45,515 nt of DNA from an uncultured bacterium (GTDB lineage: Bacteria > Planctomycetota > JAJSAM01 > JAJVHW01). Shown here piece after piece: positions 32,238 through 41,800 of this stretch (position 1 is the stretch's first letter; each line of letters begins with the position of its first letter). A model generated the notes under the pieces. It was not told the origin of the DNA and did not search any database. It was given only the letters and a program-made list of their open reading frames with translations. The position numbers and the translations under genes were made by a program. The stretch covers positions 1-45,515 of the forward strand of contig CALKVK010000020.1 in the NCBI GenBank assembly GCA_937996235.1. Direction: 5' to 3'.

Positions 32238-35200
32238 GTGAACGGCGCCGCGCCGGAGCGCACCCCGGACGCTCCGGCGTGCCTCCACGAGATCTTCCTG
32301 CGGAGTGCCGCCGCGCACGCGGCGCACGTCGCCGTGGACGTGCCGCCGTCACGCGCGGCAGCCCGGACCACGCTCACGTACGCGGCCCTCGAGCGGCGCT
32401 CGCGCGCGCTCGCCGCCGCGCTGTCCGCCCACGTGCAGGGGGAGTGCGTGGTCGCGCTGCTCCTGCCGCGGGACTCGGCCGCGCCGTTCGTCGCGGAACT
32501 CGCCGTGCTGCGCGCCGGCGCGGCCTACACCGCGCTCGACGTCGCCTTCCCCGACGCGCACCTGCGCTTCCTGCTCGAGGACTCGGCCGCCGTCGCGGTC
32601 GTGACCGACGACGCGGGGCGCGCGCGGCTGCTCGCCCTGGGCTGCGACGCGTCGCACATCGTCCACGTGGACGCCGCCGCGTTCGATGACGCCGCCGCGC
32701 CCGCGACGCCGTGGCTCGGGCCCGCGTCGCTCGCGTACGTGGTCTACACCTCCGGCACGACCGGCCGGCCGAAGGGCGTGCTGATCGAGCACCGCTCCAT
32801 CGTGAACCTGGTGCTCTCGGACGTCGCGCACTTCGGACTCGGGCCCGCGGACCGCGTGGCGCAGGGCAGCTCGCACGCGTACGACTCGTCCGTCGAGGAG
32901 ACGTGGCTGGCGTTCGCGGTGGGGGCCGCGGTCGTCGTGCTCGACGACGAGACCGCGCGCTCCGGGCCGGACCTCGTGCCGTGGGCGGCGCGCGAGCGCG
33001 TGAGCGTGCTGTGTCCGCCGCCGACGCTCCTGCGCGCGACGGGCTGCACGGACCCCGCGCGCGCGCTGCCCGACCTGCGGCTGCTCTACGTGGGCGGCGA
33101 GGCGCTGCCGCAGGACCTCGCCGAGCTCTGGGGCCGCGGGCGGCGCCTCGAGAACGGCTACGGCCCGACCGAGTGCACCGTGACCGTCGTGCGCGCGGAG
33201 CTGCGCCCCGGCGAGCCGGTGGTCATCGGACGCGCCGTCGCGGGCAACGTCGCGCACGTGCTCGACGCGGAGTTGCGCGACGTGGCGGACGGCACGCCGG
33301 GCGAGCTCTGCATCGCGGGTGCGGGTCTCGCGCGCGGCTATCTCGGGCGCCCGGAGCTGACGGCCGAGCGTTTCCCCGTCCACAGCGCGCACGGTCGCAT
33401 CTACCGCACGGGCGACCTCGTGCGCCGCGACGCGCGCGGGGACCTGCACTGTCTCGGGCGCATCGACACGCAGGTCAAGGTGCGCGGGCACCGCGTGGAG
33501 CTGGAAGCGGTCGAGGCGCGGCTCGCGGCGTGCGCGGGCGTGCGCGCGGCGGCGTGCGCGCTGCAGGGCGAGGGCGCGGCGGCGCGGCTCGTCGCGTACG
33601 TCGTGCCCGCGGATGCGTCGGCCCCGCCCGACGCTGCGGCGCTGCGGGCGCAGCTCGCCCGGGAGCTGCCCTCGGCGATGGTCCCGGCGCACGTCGGCGT
33701 GCTCGCGCGGCTGCCGACGAGCGTCGGCGGCAAGCTCGACCGCGCCGCGCTCCCCGTCTACGAGCCGCCGCGCGCGGCGACGTCCGGCGACGCGCCGCGC
33801 GACGCGCTCGAAGCGGCCGTGTGCGCCGCGTTCGGCGCGGTGCTCGGGATGCCGGACGCGCCGCCCGGGGCCGACTTCTTCCTCGAGCTCGGGGGCGATT
33901 CGCTGCGCGCGGCGCTCGTGATCGCACGGCTGCGCGCGGCGCCCGAGACGGAGCGGCTCGCGGTGCGCGACCTGTACGACGTGCGCAGCGCGCGCGGACT
34001 CGCGGAGCGCGCGCGCGCGAACGGTGCGGACGCGGTGCGGCAGCGCGGGCGTCCGCCCGTCGACGTGCCCGCGCGCAGGCGCCGTCACGTGCGCGCGACG
34101 CTCGCGCGCGCCCCCGCTCTCCTCGTCGAGCTCGTCGTCGCGTCGGCGCTCGCGTACCTCGTCGTCTTCCTCGCGCTGCCGTGGCTCTGCGACGCGCTCG
34201 GCGTCACCCTCGCGCTCGTCGCGGGTCCGTTCCTGCTCGCGCTCCTCGCGCTCGTCGCGACACCGCCCGCGGTCGTCGTCGCCGTGCTGACGAAGCGCGT
34301 GCTCGTCGGCCGCTACCGTGCCGAGCGCACGCCGGTCTGGAGCCCGCGCCACGTGCGGATGCTCGTCGTCGAGTCCGCCGTCTCGGCGCTGCCGTGGAAG
34401 CTCCTGGCCGGGACGGAGCTGTGCGGCGTGGTGCTGCGTGCGCTCGGAGCGCGCGTCGGGCGCGGGGTGCACGTGCACCGCGGCGTGGACCTCGCGCGCG
34501 GCGGCTTCGACCTGCTCGAGGTCGGCGACGACGCGGTGCTCGCGCAGGAGTCCGCGCTGCACCTCGTCGCACTCGACGACGGCGAGGTCGTCGTCGCTCC
34601 GGTGCGCATCGGCGCGCGCGCGGTCGTCGACACGCGTGCGGGCGTCGCGGGCGGTGCCGTGCTCGGAGACGACGCGCACCTGACGCCGCTCTCGTGGCTC
34701 GACGCGGGCGCGGCCGCGGGCGCGGGCGAGCGGTGGGACGGCGTCCCCGCGCGCTGCGCCGGCGCGGCGGAGCGTGCACCTGCGGATGCGCCGCCCGCGG
34801 CGTTCGGGCCGTGGACCCACGCGCTCCTGCTCGTGGCCGCGCGGCAGACGGCGGGCGTGGTCGCGCGGCTCCCGCTCGTCGCCGCGCTCGCGCTGCTCGC
34901 GGCGGCGGCCGGTGTCGACGCGGCGGTCGTCCGCGCGTGGCTCGCGTCTCCGTCGCTCGCGGCGGACGTCCTCCTGGTCCTCGCCGCGGTGTGGGCCGCC
35001 GGCGTCGCGGCGTCGCTCGTCGTCGAGGCGCTCGTCGCGCGCGCGGTCGCACCGCGCGAGGAAGGCGTCGTGGCGCGCCGCAGCGTCGCCGCCGTGCGCG
35101 CGTGGGTCGCGACCGACGCCGTGGACCACGCGGGCGACTGGCTCTCGGGCACGCTCTTCTGGCCGCTCTGGCTGCGGCTCGCGGGCATGCGCGTCGGCGC

Positions 35201-36194
35201 GCGCTGCGAGGTCAGCACCATCCTCGACGTCGTGCCGCGCCTCGTCTCGATCGGCGACGAGTGCTTCCTCGCGGACGGAATCTATCTCGGCGGTCCGCTG
35301 CAGCGCGCGTGGGGCGTCGGGCTGCGCCCGACGGAGCTCGGCGCGCGCAGCTTCTTCGGCAACCACGTGGTGGTGCCGGCGGGCGAGCGGCTGCCGCCCG
35401 ACGTGCTCGTCGGCGTCTGCACGATCGCACGCGCGGCGGACCTGCGCGGGCACGACGCGTCGTTCGGGCATCCGGCGTTCCCGCTGCCGCGGCCGGCGGC
35501 CGAGCCGCTCGACCGGCGGCTCACCCACGAGCCGGATGCGTTGCGCCGCGTCACGCGCATCGCGTGGGAGACGGCGCGCTTCGCGCTGCCGCTGCCGCTG
35601 CTCGCCCTCGCGGGCCTCTGGTGCGTCGTGACGGCCGCGCCGCAGCTCGCGCCGGCGCCGCTCGTCGGCGCGTCGGTCGCGTTCGTCGTGTGCGCGGCGG
35701 CCGCGTGCGCGCTGGTGCTCGCGCTGAAGTGGGTGCTGCTCGGGCGCGTGCGTCCGGGGCGCCACGCGCTCTGGTCGTGCTGGTGCAGCCGCTGGGACTT
35801 CCTGTACGTCGCCTGGGGCATGCTCGCGCGGGGGACGCTCGCGCGGCTCGAGGGCACGCCGTTCCTGACGTGGTTCCTGCGCGCGATCGGCATGCGCATC
35901 GGCCGTGGCGTCGTGCTCGGCGGGGGCTTCGCGCAGGTCGTCGATCCCGACATGCTGACGTTCGAGGACGGCGTGACCGTCGACGGCCTCTTCCAGGCGC
36001 ACACGTTCGAGGACCGCGTCCTCAAGATCGGCCCGGTGACGCTGCGCCGCGACGCCACCGTCGCGACGGGCGCCGTCCTCTTCTACGACGTGGACGTCGG
36101 CGCGCGCGCACACGTCGCCGCGCACGGCGTCGTCACGAAGGGCGAGCGCCTGCTCCCCGCGACCACCTACACCGGCGCCCCCGTCCGCCCCTGA
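32238..36194 (+). CDS. Pls/PosA-type membrane NRPS (A-T plus tandem membrane/LbH domains)
   Basis: The 1318-residue single-module synthetase has an adenylation domain (about 1-520) with YTSGTTGRPKG at 170-180, the pocket region YDSSVEE from 215 and GYGPTECTVTVV, GELCIAGAGLARGYLGRPE and YRTGDLVRRD motifs. A carrier domain follows with LGGDSL, phosphopantetheine Ser555. The C-terminal 700 residues alternate membrane helices with left-handed beta-helix (hexapeptide) segments in three blocks. This is the architecture and length of epsilon-poly-lysine synthetase (Pls) and PosA, which make homopolymers of a basic amino acid. The substrate here is unknown. Asp216 suits an alpha-amino group, and Glu220 at the usual Trp239 site of GrsA would suit a cationic side chain (inference). 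GTG start, no SD, coupled to the SET gene. Confidence 0.92.
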   Translation: MNGAAPERTPDAPACLHEIFLRSAAAHAAHVAVDVPPSRAAARTTLTYAALERRSRALAAALSAHVQGECVVALLLPRDSAAPFVAELAVLRAGAAYTALDVAFPDAHLRFLLEDSAAVAVVTDDAGRARLLALGCDASHIVHVDAAAFDDAAAPATPWLGPASLAYVVYTSGTTGRPKGVLIEHRSIVNLVLSDVAHFGLGPADRVAQGSSHAYDSSVEETWLAFAVGAAVVVLDDETARSGPDLVPWAARERVSVLCPPPTLLRATGCTDPARALPDLRLLYVGGEALPQDLAELWGRGRRLENGYGPTECTVTVVRAELRPGEPVVIGRAVAGNVAHVLDAELRDVADGTPGELCIAGAGLARGYLGRPELTAERFPVHSAHGRIYRTGDLVRRDARGDLHCLGRIDTQVKVRGHRVELEAVEARLAACAGVRAAACALQGEGAAARLVAYVVPADASAPPDAAALRAQLARELPSAMVPAHVGVLARLPTSVGGKLDRAALPVYEPPRAATSGDAPRDALEAAVCAAFGAVLGMPDAPPGADFFLELGGDSLRAALVIARLRAAPETERLAVRDLYDVRSARGLAERARANGADAVRQRGRPPVDVPARRRRHVRATLARAPALLVELVVASALAYLVVFLALPWLCDALGVTLALVAGPFLLALLALVATPPAVVVAVLTKRVLVGRYRAERTPVWSPRHVRMLVVESAVSALPWKLLAGTELCGVVLRALGARVGRGVHVHRGVDLARGGFDLLEVGDDAVLAQESALHLVALDDGEVVVAPVRIGARAVVDTRAGVAGGAVLGDDAHLTPLSWLDAGAAAGAGERWDGVPARCAGAAERAPADAPPAAFGPWTHALLLVAARQTAGVVARLPLVAALALLAAAAGVDAAVVRAWLASPSLAADVLLVLAAVWAAGVAASLVVEALVARAVAPREEGVVARRSVAAVRAWVATDAVDHAGDWLSGTLFWPLWLRLAGMRVGARCEVSTILDVVPRLVSIGDECFLADGIYLGGPLQRAWGVGLRPTELGARSFFGNHVVVPAGERLPPDVLVGVCTIARAADLRGHDASFGHPAFPLPRPAAEPLDRRLTHEPDALRRVTRIAWETARFALPLPLLALAGLWCVVTAAPQLAPAPLVGASVAFVVCAAAACALVLALKWVLLGRVRPGRHALWSCWCSRWDFLYVAWGMLARGTLARLEGTPFLTWFLRAIGMRIGRGVVLGGGFAQVVDPDMLTFEDGVTVDGLFQAHTFEDRVLKIGPVTLRRDATVATGAVLFYDVDVGARAHVAAHGVVTKGERLLPATTYTGAPVRP

Positions 36195-36204
36195 CCCCTC
36201 CCGT

Positions 36205-36296
36205 TCCGAAGGGGACGGTCCTCACGCGGGCTCGATGCGCAACGACTCGTTCCGACGGGGACACTCCTGGCCCGCATCGTTCACCAGCTCTCGCGG
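36205..36296. repeat. half element of repeat family A joined to family B core (A5+B2)
   Basis: GGGGACGGTCCT (36211-36222) and GGGGACACTCCT (36257-36268) form the left half of family A, 16 bases after the NRPS stop. The 58-bp unit matches the reverse complement of 38774-38831 at 54 positions. Directly after it, 36271-36295 equals the complement of the family B end at 20392-20416 over all 25 bases. Confidence 0.85.
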
Positions 36297-36446
36297 ATGC
36301 GTCGCTCCCGCCGCGTCGGGCTACACTCCGCACTCCGTGGGGCACGTCCCGGCGGTCCCGATGACGCGCACCGCCGAGCCGCCCGCCCGACCGCCGCACC
36401 CCGTGCGCCTCAGCGCGGCGGCCGTGGTCCGCGTGGACCACGACCG

Positions 36447-38273
36447 ATGAGGTTCGGGCGGCTCCGACTCGACTGGCGCCGCACTCCCTTCGGACTCTTC
36501 CGCGACCCGCGCTTCCTGCGCCAGGGCCGCTGGATCGCGCTGTCCGCGCTGATCGGCTCGGTCGGCGGCGTCGGCGCGATCCTGTTCGACCTCGTCTTCC
36601 GGCTCTGCCAGCACGGCCTGCTCGAGGGTCTCGGACGCTTCCGCCCGCCGCCCGCCGGCGGCGAGGGCGGCGTCGCGTTCGGCCCCGAGCACCCGTGGCT
36701 GCTGCTCGTGCCGCTCGTGATCGGCGGCCTCGCGACCGGCGCGATCGTCTTCGGCCTCGCGCCCGAGACCGAGGGCCACGGCACCGACGAGGTCATCCAG
36801 GCCTTCCACCACGGCCGCGGCAAGATCCGCCGCCGCGTGCCGCTCGTGAAGGCGGTGACGTCGGCGCTGACGATCGGCTCGGGCGGCTCGGCGGGACGCG
36901 AGGGGCCCATCGCGCAGATCGGCGCCGGGTTCGGGTCGTTCCTCGGCGACGCCCTGCGCGTCACGAACCACGAGCGGCGCGTGCTGATGATGGCCGGCGT
37001 CGCGGGCGGGATCGGCGCGATCTTCCGCGCGCCGCTCGGCGCGGCGCTGTTCGCGTGCGAGGTGCTCTACACCGAGGCGGAGTTCGAGTACGAGGTGCTC
37101 GTCCCCGGACTCATCTCGGCGATCACGGGCTACTCGATCTACGCGTCGTACGCGGGCTGGGACGTGCTCTTCCGCGTCCCCGACATCTCCTACCACGAGC
37201 CCGAGCACCTGCTGCTCTACGCGGTCCTCGGCGTGCTCTGCGCGGCGGCCGGGCGCATCTACCCGCCGTTCTTCTACGGCCTGCGCGACCGCTTCTTCCG
37301 GCGGCTGCCGCTGCCGCGCTGGACGCGCCCGGCGTTCGGCGCCGCGCTGCTCGGGCTCCTCGCCGTCGCGTTCCCGCAGGTGCTCGGGATGGGCTATGGC
37401 TACATCCAGGAGGCGATCGACGGACACCACACCATCGCGTTCCTGCTCGGCTTCGCGGCGCTGAAGATCGTGGCCGTCTCGCTGACGCTCTCGAGCGGCG
37501 GCAGCGGCGGCGTGTTCGGGCCGTCGCTCGTGATCGGCGGTGCGCTCGGCGGCGCGTGCGGCTACGCCGCGCAGCGCTACCTGCCGGGCATCGCGCCCGA
37601 GCCCGTCGCGTGCGTGATGGTCGGCATGTGCGGGTTCTTCGCGGGCGTCGCGAAGACGCCGCTCGCGGCGGTCATCATGGTGATGGAGATGACGGGCTCG
37701 TACGGCCTGCTCGTGCCGTGCCTGCTCGTCGCGACGATCGCGTACCTCGCGCTGCCGCCGAGCGTGAAGATCTACGAGCGCCAGGTGCCGTCGCGCCTCG
37801 ACTCGCCCGCGCACACGGGCTCGTTCGCGATCGACCTGCTGCGCCTCGCGCGCGTCGGCGACGCGTACCAGCCGATCGGCGAGCGCACGCGCACGCCGCG
37901 CACCGACGTCTCGCTGGCCGTGCTCGTCAAGCTCGTGGCGGAGAGCCGGCAGACCGTGTTCCCCGTGGTGGACGCGACCGGCGCGCTGCGCGGCGAGCTG
38001 TCGCTCGAGGACGTGCGCCTCGCGCTGCTCGAGCAGGTGCCGCAGGAGGCCGTCATCGCCGCGGACCTCATGCACGAGGTGCACGACCCGCTGGTCCCGG
38101 AGGACGACCTCGCCCACGCCGCGCGCGTGCTCGCCGGTCACCCCGGCGACGCGACGAGCGTCGTCCGCGACCGCGCGACGCGCGAGGTCGTCGGCGTGTT
38201 CAGCCGCCGCGACCTGATCGTCGCGTACGGCGCGCAGAGCGACCGCATGGGCGAGGACGAGATCGCGACCTGA
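36447..38273 (+). CDS. ClC-family chloride channel/transporter with CBS domains
   Basis: The 608-residue inner-membrane protein has the ClC selectivity motifs GSGGSAGREGPIAQ (gating Glu152 in GREGP) and GGSGGVFGPSLVIGG, and PLGAALFACEVLY. The last 170 residues hold a CBS-type region (VFPVVDATGALRGELSLEDVR, VVRDRATREVVGVFSRRDLI) which may bind adenine nucleotides. At the position of the proton Glu203 of E. coli ClC-ec1 it has Val206 (sequence CEV), as channel-type ClCs do, so passive chloride conduction is possible. The ATG at 36447 has a weak SD and overlaps (ATGA) the stop of a possible 29-codon leader at 36361-36450. A TACACT box lies at 36322-36327. Confidence 0.93.
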   Translation: MRFGRLRLDWRRTPFGLFRDPRFLRQGRWIALSALIGSVGGVGAILFDLVFRLCQHGLLEGLGRFRPPPAGGEGGVAFGPEHPWLLLVPLVIGGLATGAIVFGLAPETEGHGTDEVIQAFHHGRGKIRRRVPLVKAVTSALTIGSGGSAGREGPIAQIGAGFGSFLGDALRVTNHERRVLMMAGVAGGIGAIFRAPLGAALFACEVLYTEAEFEYEVLVPGLISAITGYSIYASYAGWDVLFRVPDISYHEPEHLLLYAVLGVLCAAAGRIYPPFFYGLRDRFFRRLPLPRWTRPAFGAALLGLLAVAFPQVLGMGYGYIQEAIDGHHTIAFLLGFAALKIVAVSLTLSSGGSGGVFGPSLVIGGALGGACGYAAQRYLPGIAPEPVACVMVGMCGFFAGVAKTPLAAVIMVMEMTGSYGLLVPCLLVATIAYLALPPSVKIYERQVPSRLDSPAHTGSFAIDLLRLARVGDAYQPIGERTRTPRTDVSLAVLVKLVAESRQTVFPVVDATGALRGELSLEDVRLALLEQVPQEAVIAADLMHEVHDPLVPEDDLAHAARVLAGHPGDATSVVRDRATREVVGVFSRRDLIVAYGAQSDRMGEDEIAT

Positions 38274-38289
38274 GCCCCCGCCCTCGCGT

Positions 38290-38307
38290 GCGGAGACGGT
38301 TCTCCGC
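38290..38307. terminator. hairpin between convergent genes
   Basis: GCGGAGA (38290-38296) pairs with TCTCCGC (38301-38307) around CGGT, in the 54-bp gap between the convergent ClC and VOC genes. Its position suits a bidirectional terminator; there is no T-tract. Confidence 0.45.
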
Positions 38308-38327
38308 GGTGGCCGGCCGCGCCCGCG

Positions 38328-38708
38328 TCAGCCCTGCGACCAGAGGCCGACGCAGTTGCCCTCGGAGTCGCGGAACCGCGCGACGAACCCGTTGCCGCCG
38401 CCGATCTCCGTGCGCGGCTGCAGCACCGCGCCGCCGTGGGCGACGACCGCGGCGAGGGTCGCGTCGATGTCGGTGACGGTCACGTACGGGCGGACGCCCG
38501 GCGGCGAGCCGTCGGTGCGCGCGTTCACGGCGCCGCCGACGCCGCCGTCGTCGAAGAGCGCGAACCCCGGGAAGTCGGGCATCGTGCGGATGCGCCAGCC
38601 GAACACGTCGGCGTAGAACGCGCACGCGCGGCCGAAGTCGGCCGCGGGGATGTCGACGTGGCCGATCGCGTTCGCCGGCGGCGCCGGGCGCGCTGTGTCG
38701 TCTGCCAA
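38328..38708 (-). CDS. VOC (glyoxalase/bleomycin-resistance-type) protein
   Basis: The 126-residue single-domain protein is of the vicinal-oxygen-chelate superfamily. It has GHVDIPAADFGRACAFYADVFGWRI, a central FALFDD strand and the second half VRPYVTVTDIDATLAAVVAHGGAV with FRDSEGNCVGLW. The conserved His of GHVDI and a Glu in the last strand region (DSEGN) could be metal ligands. Relatives include many uncharacterised enzymes, so no substrate is assigned. The start is TTG at 38708 behind AAGGAG with 6-base spacing. It is cytoplasmic, with no signal peptide. With the ClC gene it lies between two inverted repeat halves (36211-36268 and 38774-38831). Confidence 0.88.
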   Translation of the reverse strand: MADDTARPAPPANAIGHVDIPAADFGRACAFYADVFGWRIRTMPDFPGFALFDDGGVGGAVNARTDGSPPGVRPYVTVTDIDATLAAVVAHGGAVLQPRTEIGGGNGFVARFRDSEGNCVGLWSQG

Positions 38709-38767
38709 GGGAGCTCCTTCCGGTCCGCTCGCGACACGATGCGCGGCCGCCGCCGCACGGTCAAGCG

Positions 38768-38885
38768 TGTGCGAGGAGTGTCCCCGTCGGAACGAGTCGA
38801 TGCGCTTCGAGCCTGCGTTAGGACCGTCCCCTTCGCAACGAGGAGATGCGGAGTGAGGCTGGAGGAGGACCGTCCCCTTCGCAAC
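38768..38885. repeat. half element of repeat family A (A6)
   Basis: AGGAGTGTCCCC at 38774-38785, AGGACCGTCCCC at 38820-38831 and a second AGGACCGTCCCC at 38866-38877, between the VOC start and the 3' end of the VIT gene. On the VIT gene strand the first GGGGACGGTCCT begins 17 bases after its stop. 38774-38831 is the inverted partner of 36211-36268. Confidence 0.85.
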
Positions 38886-38894
38886 GGGCCAGGG

Positions 38895-41800
38895 TCAGCG
38901 GCCGAGGTAGGTGCGCGCCTGGGTGCTCAGGCCTTCGAAGCGGGGCTGCCACGTGCCGTCGGCGAGGACGCGCCAGACGTCGCGGGCGCGGTCGGAGCGG
39001 CCGGCGGCGAGGAGCATCTGCGCGCGGTCCCAGAGGATCTGCGCGTTCGTCGGCTCGATCTCGAACGCCGTCGCGTAGCAGCGGTCCGCGAGCTCGATGT
39101 CGCCCGCCTGCACGAGCTGCTGCGCGACCTGCAGCCACGGCTGCGACTCGTTCGGGCGCAGCGCGAGCGGCGTCGTCAGGTAGTCCCACGCGAGGTCCGC
39201 GCGGCCGACGCGGCGCAGGATCTGCGCCGCCTGGAGGCACGCGCCGGACGGATCGTCGTCGAGCGCGCGCCAGCGGTCCGCGGCCGCGACGACGCGCGCG
39301 ACGAACGCGTCGGGGACGGCGTCGTCGAGCGTCTCGACTGCGGTCGCGACCTGCTGGTAGCGCGCGAGCAGCATGCCGTACTGCTGCCGCACCGCGGACA
39401 GGTCGAGCACGTCGGGGAGAGCGCGGAAGCGCAGCTCGAGCGCGCGCTCCGCGTAGCGCGCGGCACGCGCCGAGGCGCCGCGCGCGTCGGCGAGGAGCGT
39501 CGCGACGTCGAGCAGCGCGACGTCGTCGACGAGCGCCGGGTCCGCGAGGAGGCCCTGGACGAGCGCGTCGGCGCGCACGTGCTCGCTGCGCGACCACAAC
39601 GTCTCGACGGCGGCGAGGGTGACGCTCTCGCGCTCCTCCTTCGGGCAGTCGGCGAGCGCGAGCTGCAGCAGCTCCTCGCCGAGCTGCTGGTCGCCCGTCC
39701 ACGTGAGCTGGAGCGCCGCGTACGGCAGGAGCTCGCGCCGCCCGTGCGCGCACCAGTCGGCGGCCGCCTCGAGCCACCCGGCCCGCCACGCCTCCGCGTC
39801 GGCACCGCGCAGCGCGTTGACCATCGACCACTCGAACGGCGCGAGCGAGCCCTCGGCGAGCGCCTCCGCATGGAGCGCAGCGAACGCCGTCGCGGCGGCG
39901 TCGGTGTCGCCCGCCGCGTGCAGCGCGGCCGCGCGGTCGTAGCGCGCGACGTAGCGCAGGCCCGGCTCGTCCTCGAGCGGCTCGAGGAGCTGCGCGAGCG
40001 TGCGCGCCGCGTCGCCCTGCACCGCGCCCCAGTTCCAGAGCGACGCGATCGCGGCGTAGCGCATCGCCGGCTCGCGCAGCCGCGCCGTGGCCGCGAGCGA
40101 CTGCTGCACGGCGGCGTCGCGGTCCTGGTTGGCCAGGCCGCTCATCCAGCGGGCCTGCGTGCGGGCGAGCGCCTCGAGGTCGCCGAAGAAGCCGTCGTCG
40201 GCCTGCGGCAGCTCGAACGCCGTGTTCCACTGCCACTTCGCGACGGCGCCGAGGTAGCGGCCGAGCGGCGTCGACGACGGTGCGAGCGCCTCTTCGAGCG
40301 CCTCGCCCGGGGTGCCGGCGCGCAGCACCACGCCGAGACCGGGGCGCGCGTCCTTCCGCGCGAGGAAGCGCTTGCGGACCACGTCGTGCGCCTCCTGCGT
40401 GTTCGTGGCGAAGTCCGCGGCGAGCAGTGCGAGCGCGTCGCCTTCGCTCCACGTCGCAGGGTCCGACGTCGTCTTCTCGAAGAGGTGACGTGTCGCGACG
40501 ACGTGCTCGCGCGTGCGGTACGGCAGCTCGAGGACCACGTAGCTGCCGAGCGCAGGCGCGAGGTCCGGCGCGGCCGCTGCCGCGGCACCGACGCCGACCA
40601 CCCCCGTGCTCTGCTCGCGGGCGGTGTCGATGTTCGTCGCGACATCGACCTCCGTCTCCCGCCGCGTGTAGCGCTGCGACGCGGCGACGCGCCCGTCGAC
40701 GAGCACGTGGCGCTCGGCCAGCAGGCCGTCCGCCCCGAACACGAGGCGTGTGCGCGGCGCCCCGTCGGCGAGCGGCACGATCTCGACCGTGGAGGCGTCG
40801 AGCGCGCGCACGTCGGCACCGATCGCGAGGTCGTCGGAAGAAGCCACGGACCACGGGACGAGCGCCGCGATCTGTGCGCGGAGGTGCCGGTCGAGCGTGC
40901 GGCGTGCGCCGACGCCGAGGTCCGGGTACAGGTGCAGGAGCGTCGTGCCGTCGGCGACGACGATCTCGCGCAGCCCGCAGCGCAGCGTGCGGTCGATCCG
41001 CAGCCGCCCCGCGCCGTCCACGAGGACGTCGTACGCGAGGTCGCCGTCGCCGCTGCCCACGCGCAGCCAACCGGCCGTGCGCGCGCGTTCGAGCAGCTTC
41101 GCGGCGGCGGCGTCCACGGTGCCGCGCTCCGGCGCCGTGCCGCCCTCGCGCTCGAGGACCGCGCGCACGTCGACCCACGTCGTGTTCATGCCCGGCGCGT
41201 ACGCGAGGAGATCGGAGAAGACGCGCTGGTCGTTGGTGGGGTACGGGCGCTGGTACTGCAGCAGGCCGTAGAGGTTGTTGTTCCACATGCGGCCGACGAG
41301 GTCGCGCACCCCCGACTGGCGAGCGCTCTTCTCGGCGGCTTCCAGGCCAGAGCGGGTCACCACGACACGACCGAGCAGGAACGAGTCGGCTGAGATGCTG
41401 CGGCGACCGTTGCCGAGCAGATCGCGGCCGTCGAGACCGATACCCGGGAACCCCATCGGCGCCTGCGCCCGTGTCGCACTGCTCGCCGGTGCCGAGGTCT
41501 CGAACAGGTTCTCGATCCGCGCTCGGTAGTCCCCGCCGCGCCACGACAGGAATTCGCCGTCGACCGTCGAGCCGCCGGTAACCGTCAAGATCCCGCTCGC
41601 AGCCATCGGGACGCGCGCGTCCCACGTCATGGTTCGCCACGGAGAGTCGAGGAGTCCGCCTGCGCCGCCGCCGTTCCAGCCGATTCCCCCGCGGAACCCG
41701 AGCCATCCGAAGCGGCCGTCGTCGCGCGTCTCGCGCAACTGCTCGACGCGCTCGAACATGCCGCTGCCGCCGCTTCCTCCTCCCGTCTCCGGTCCGCCGA

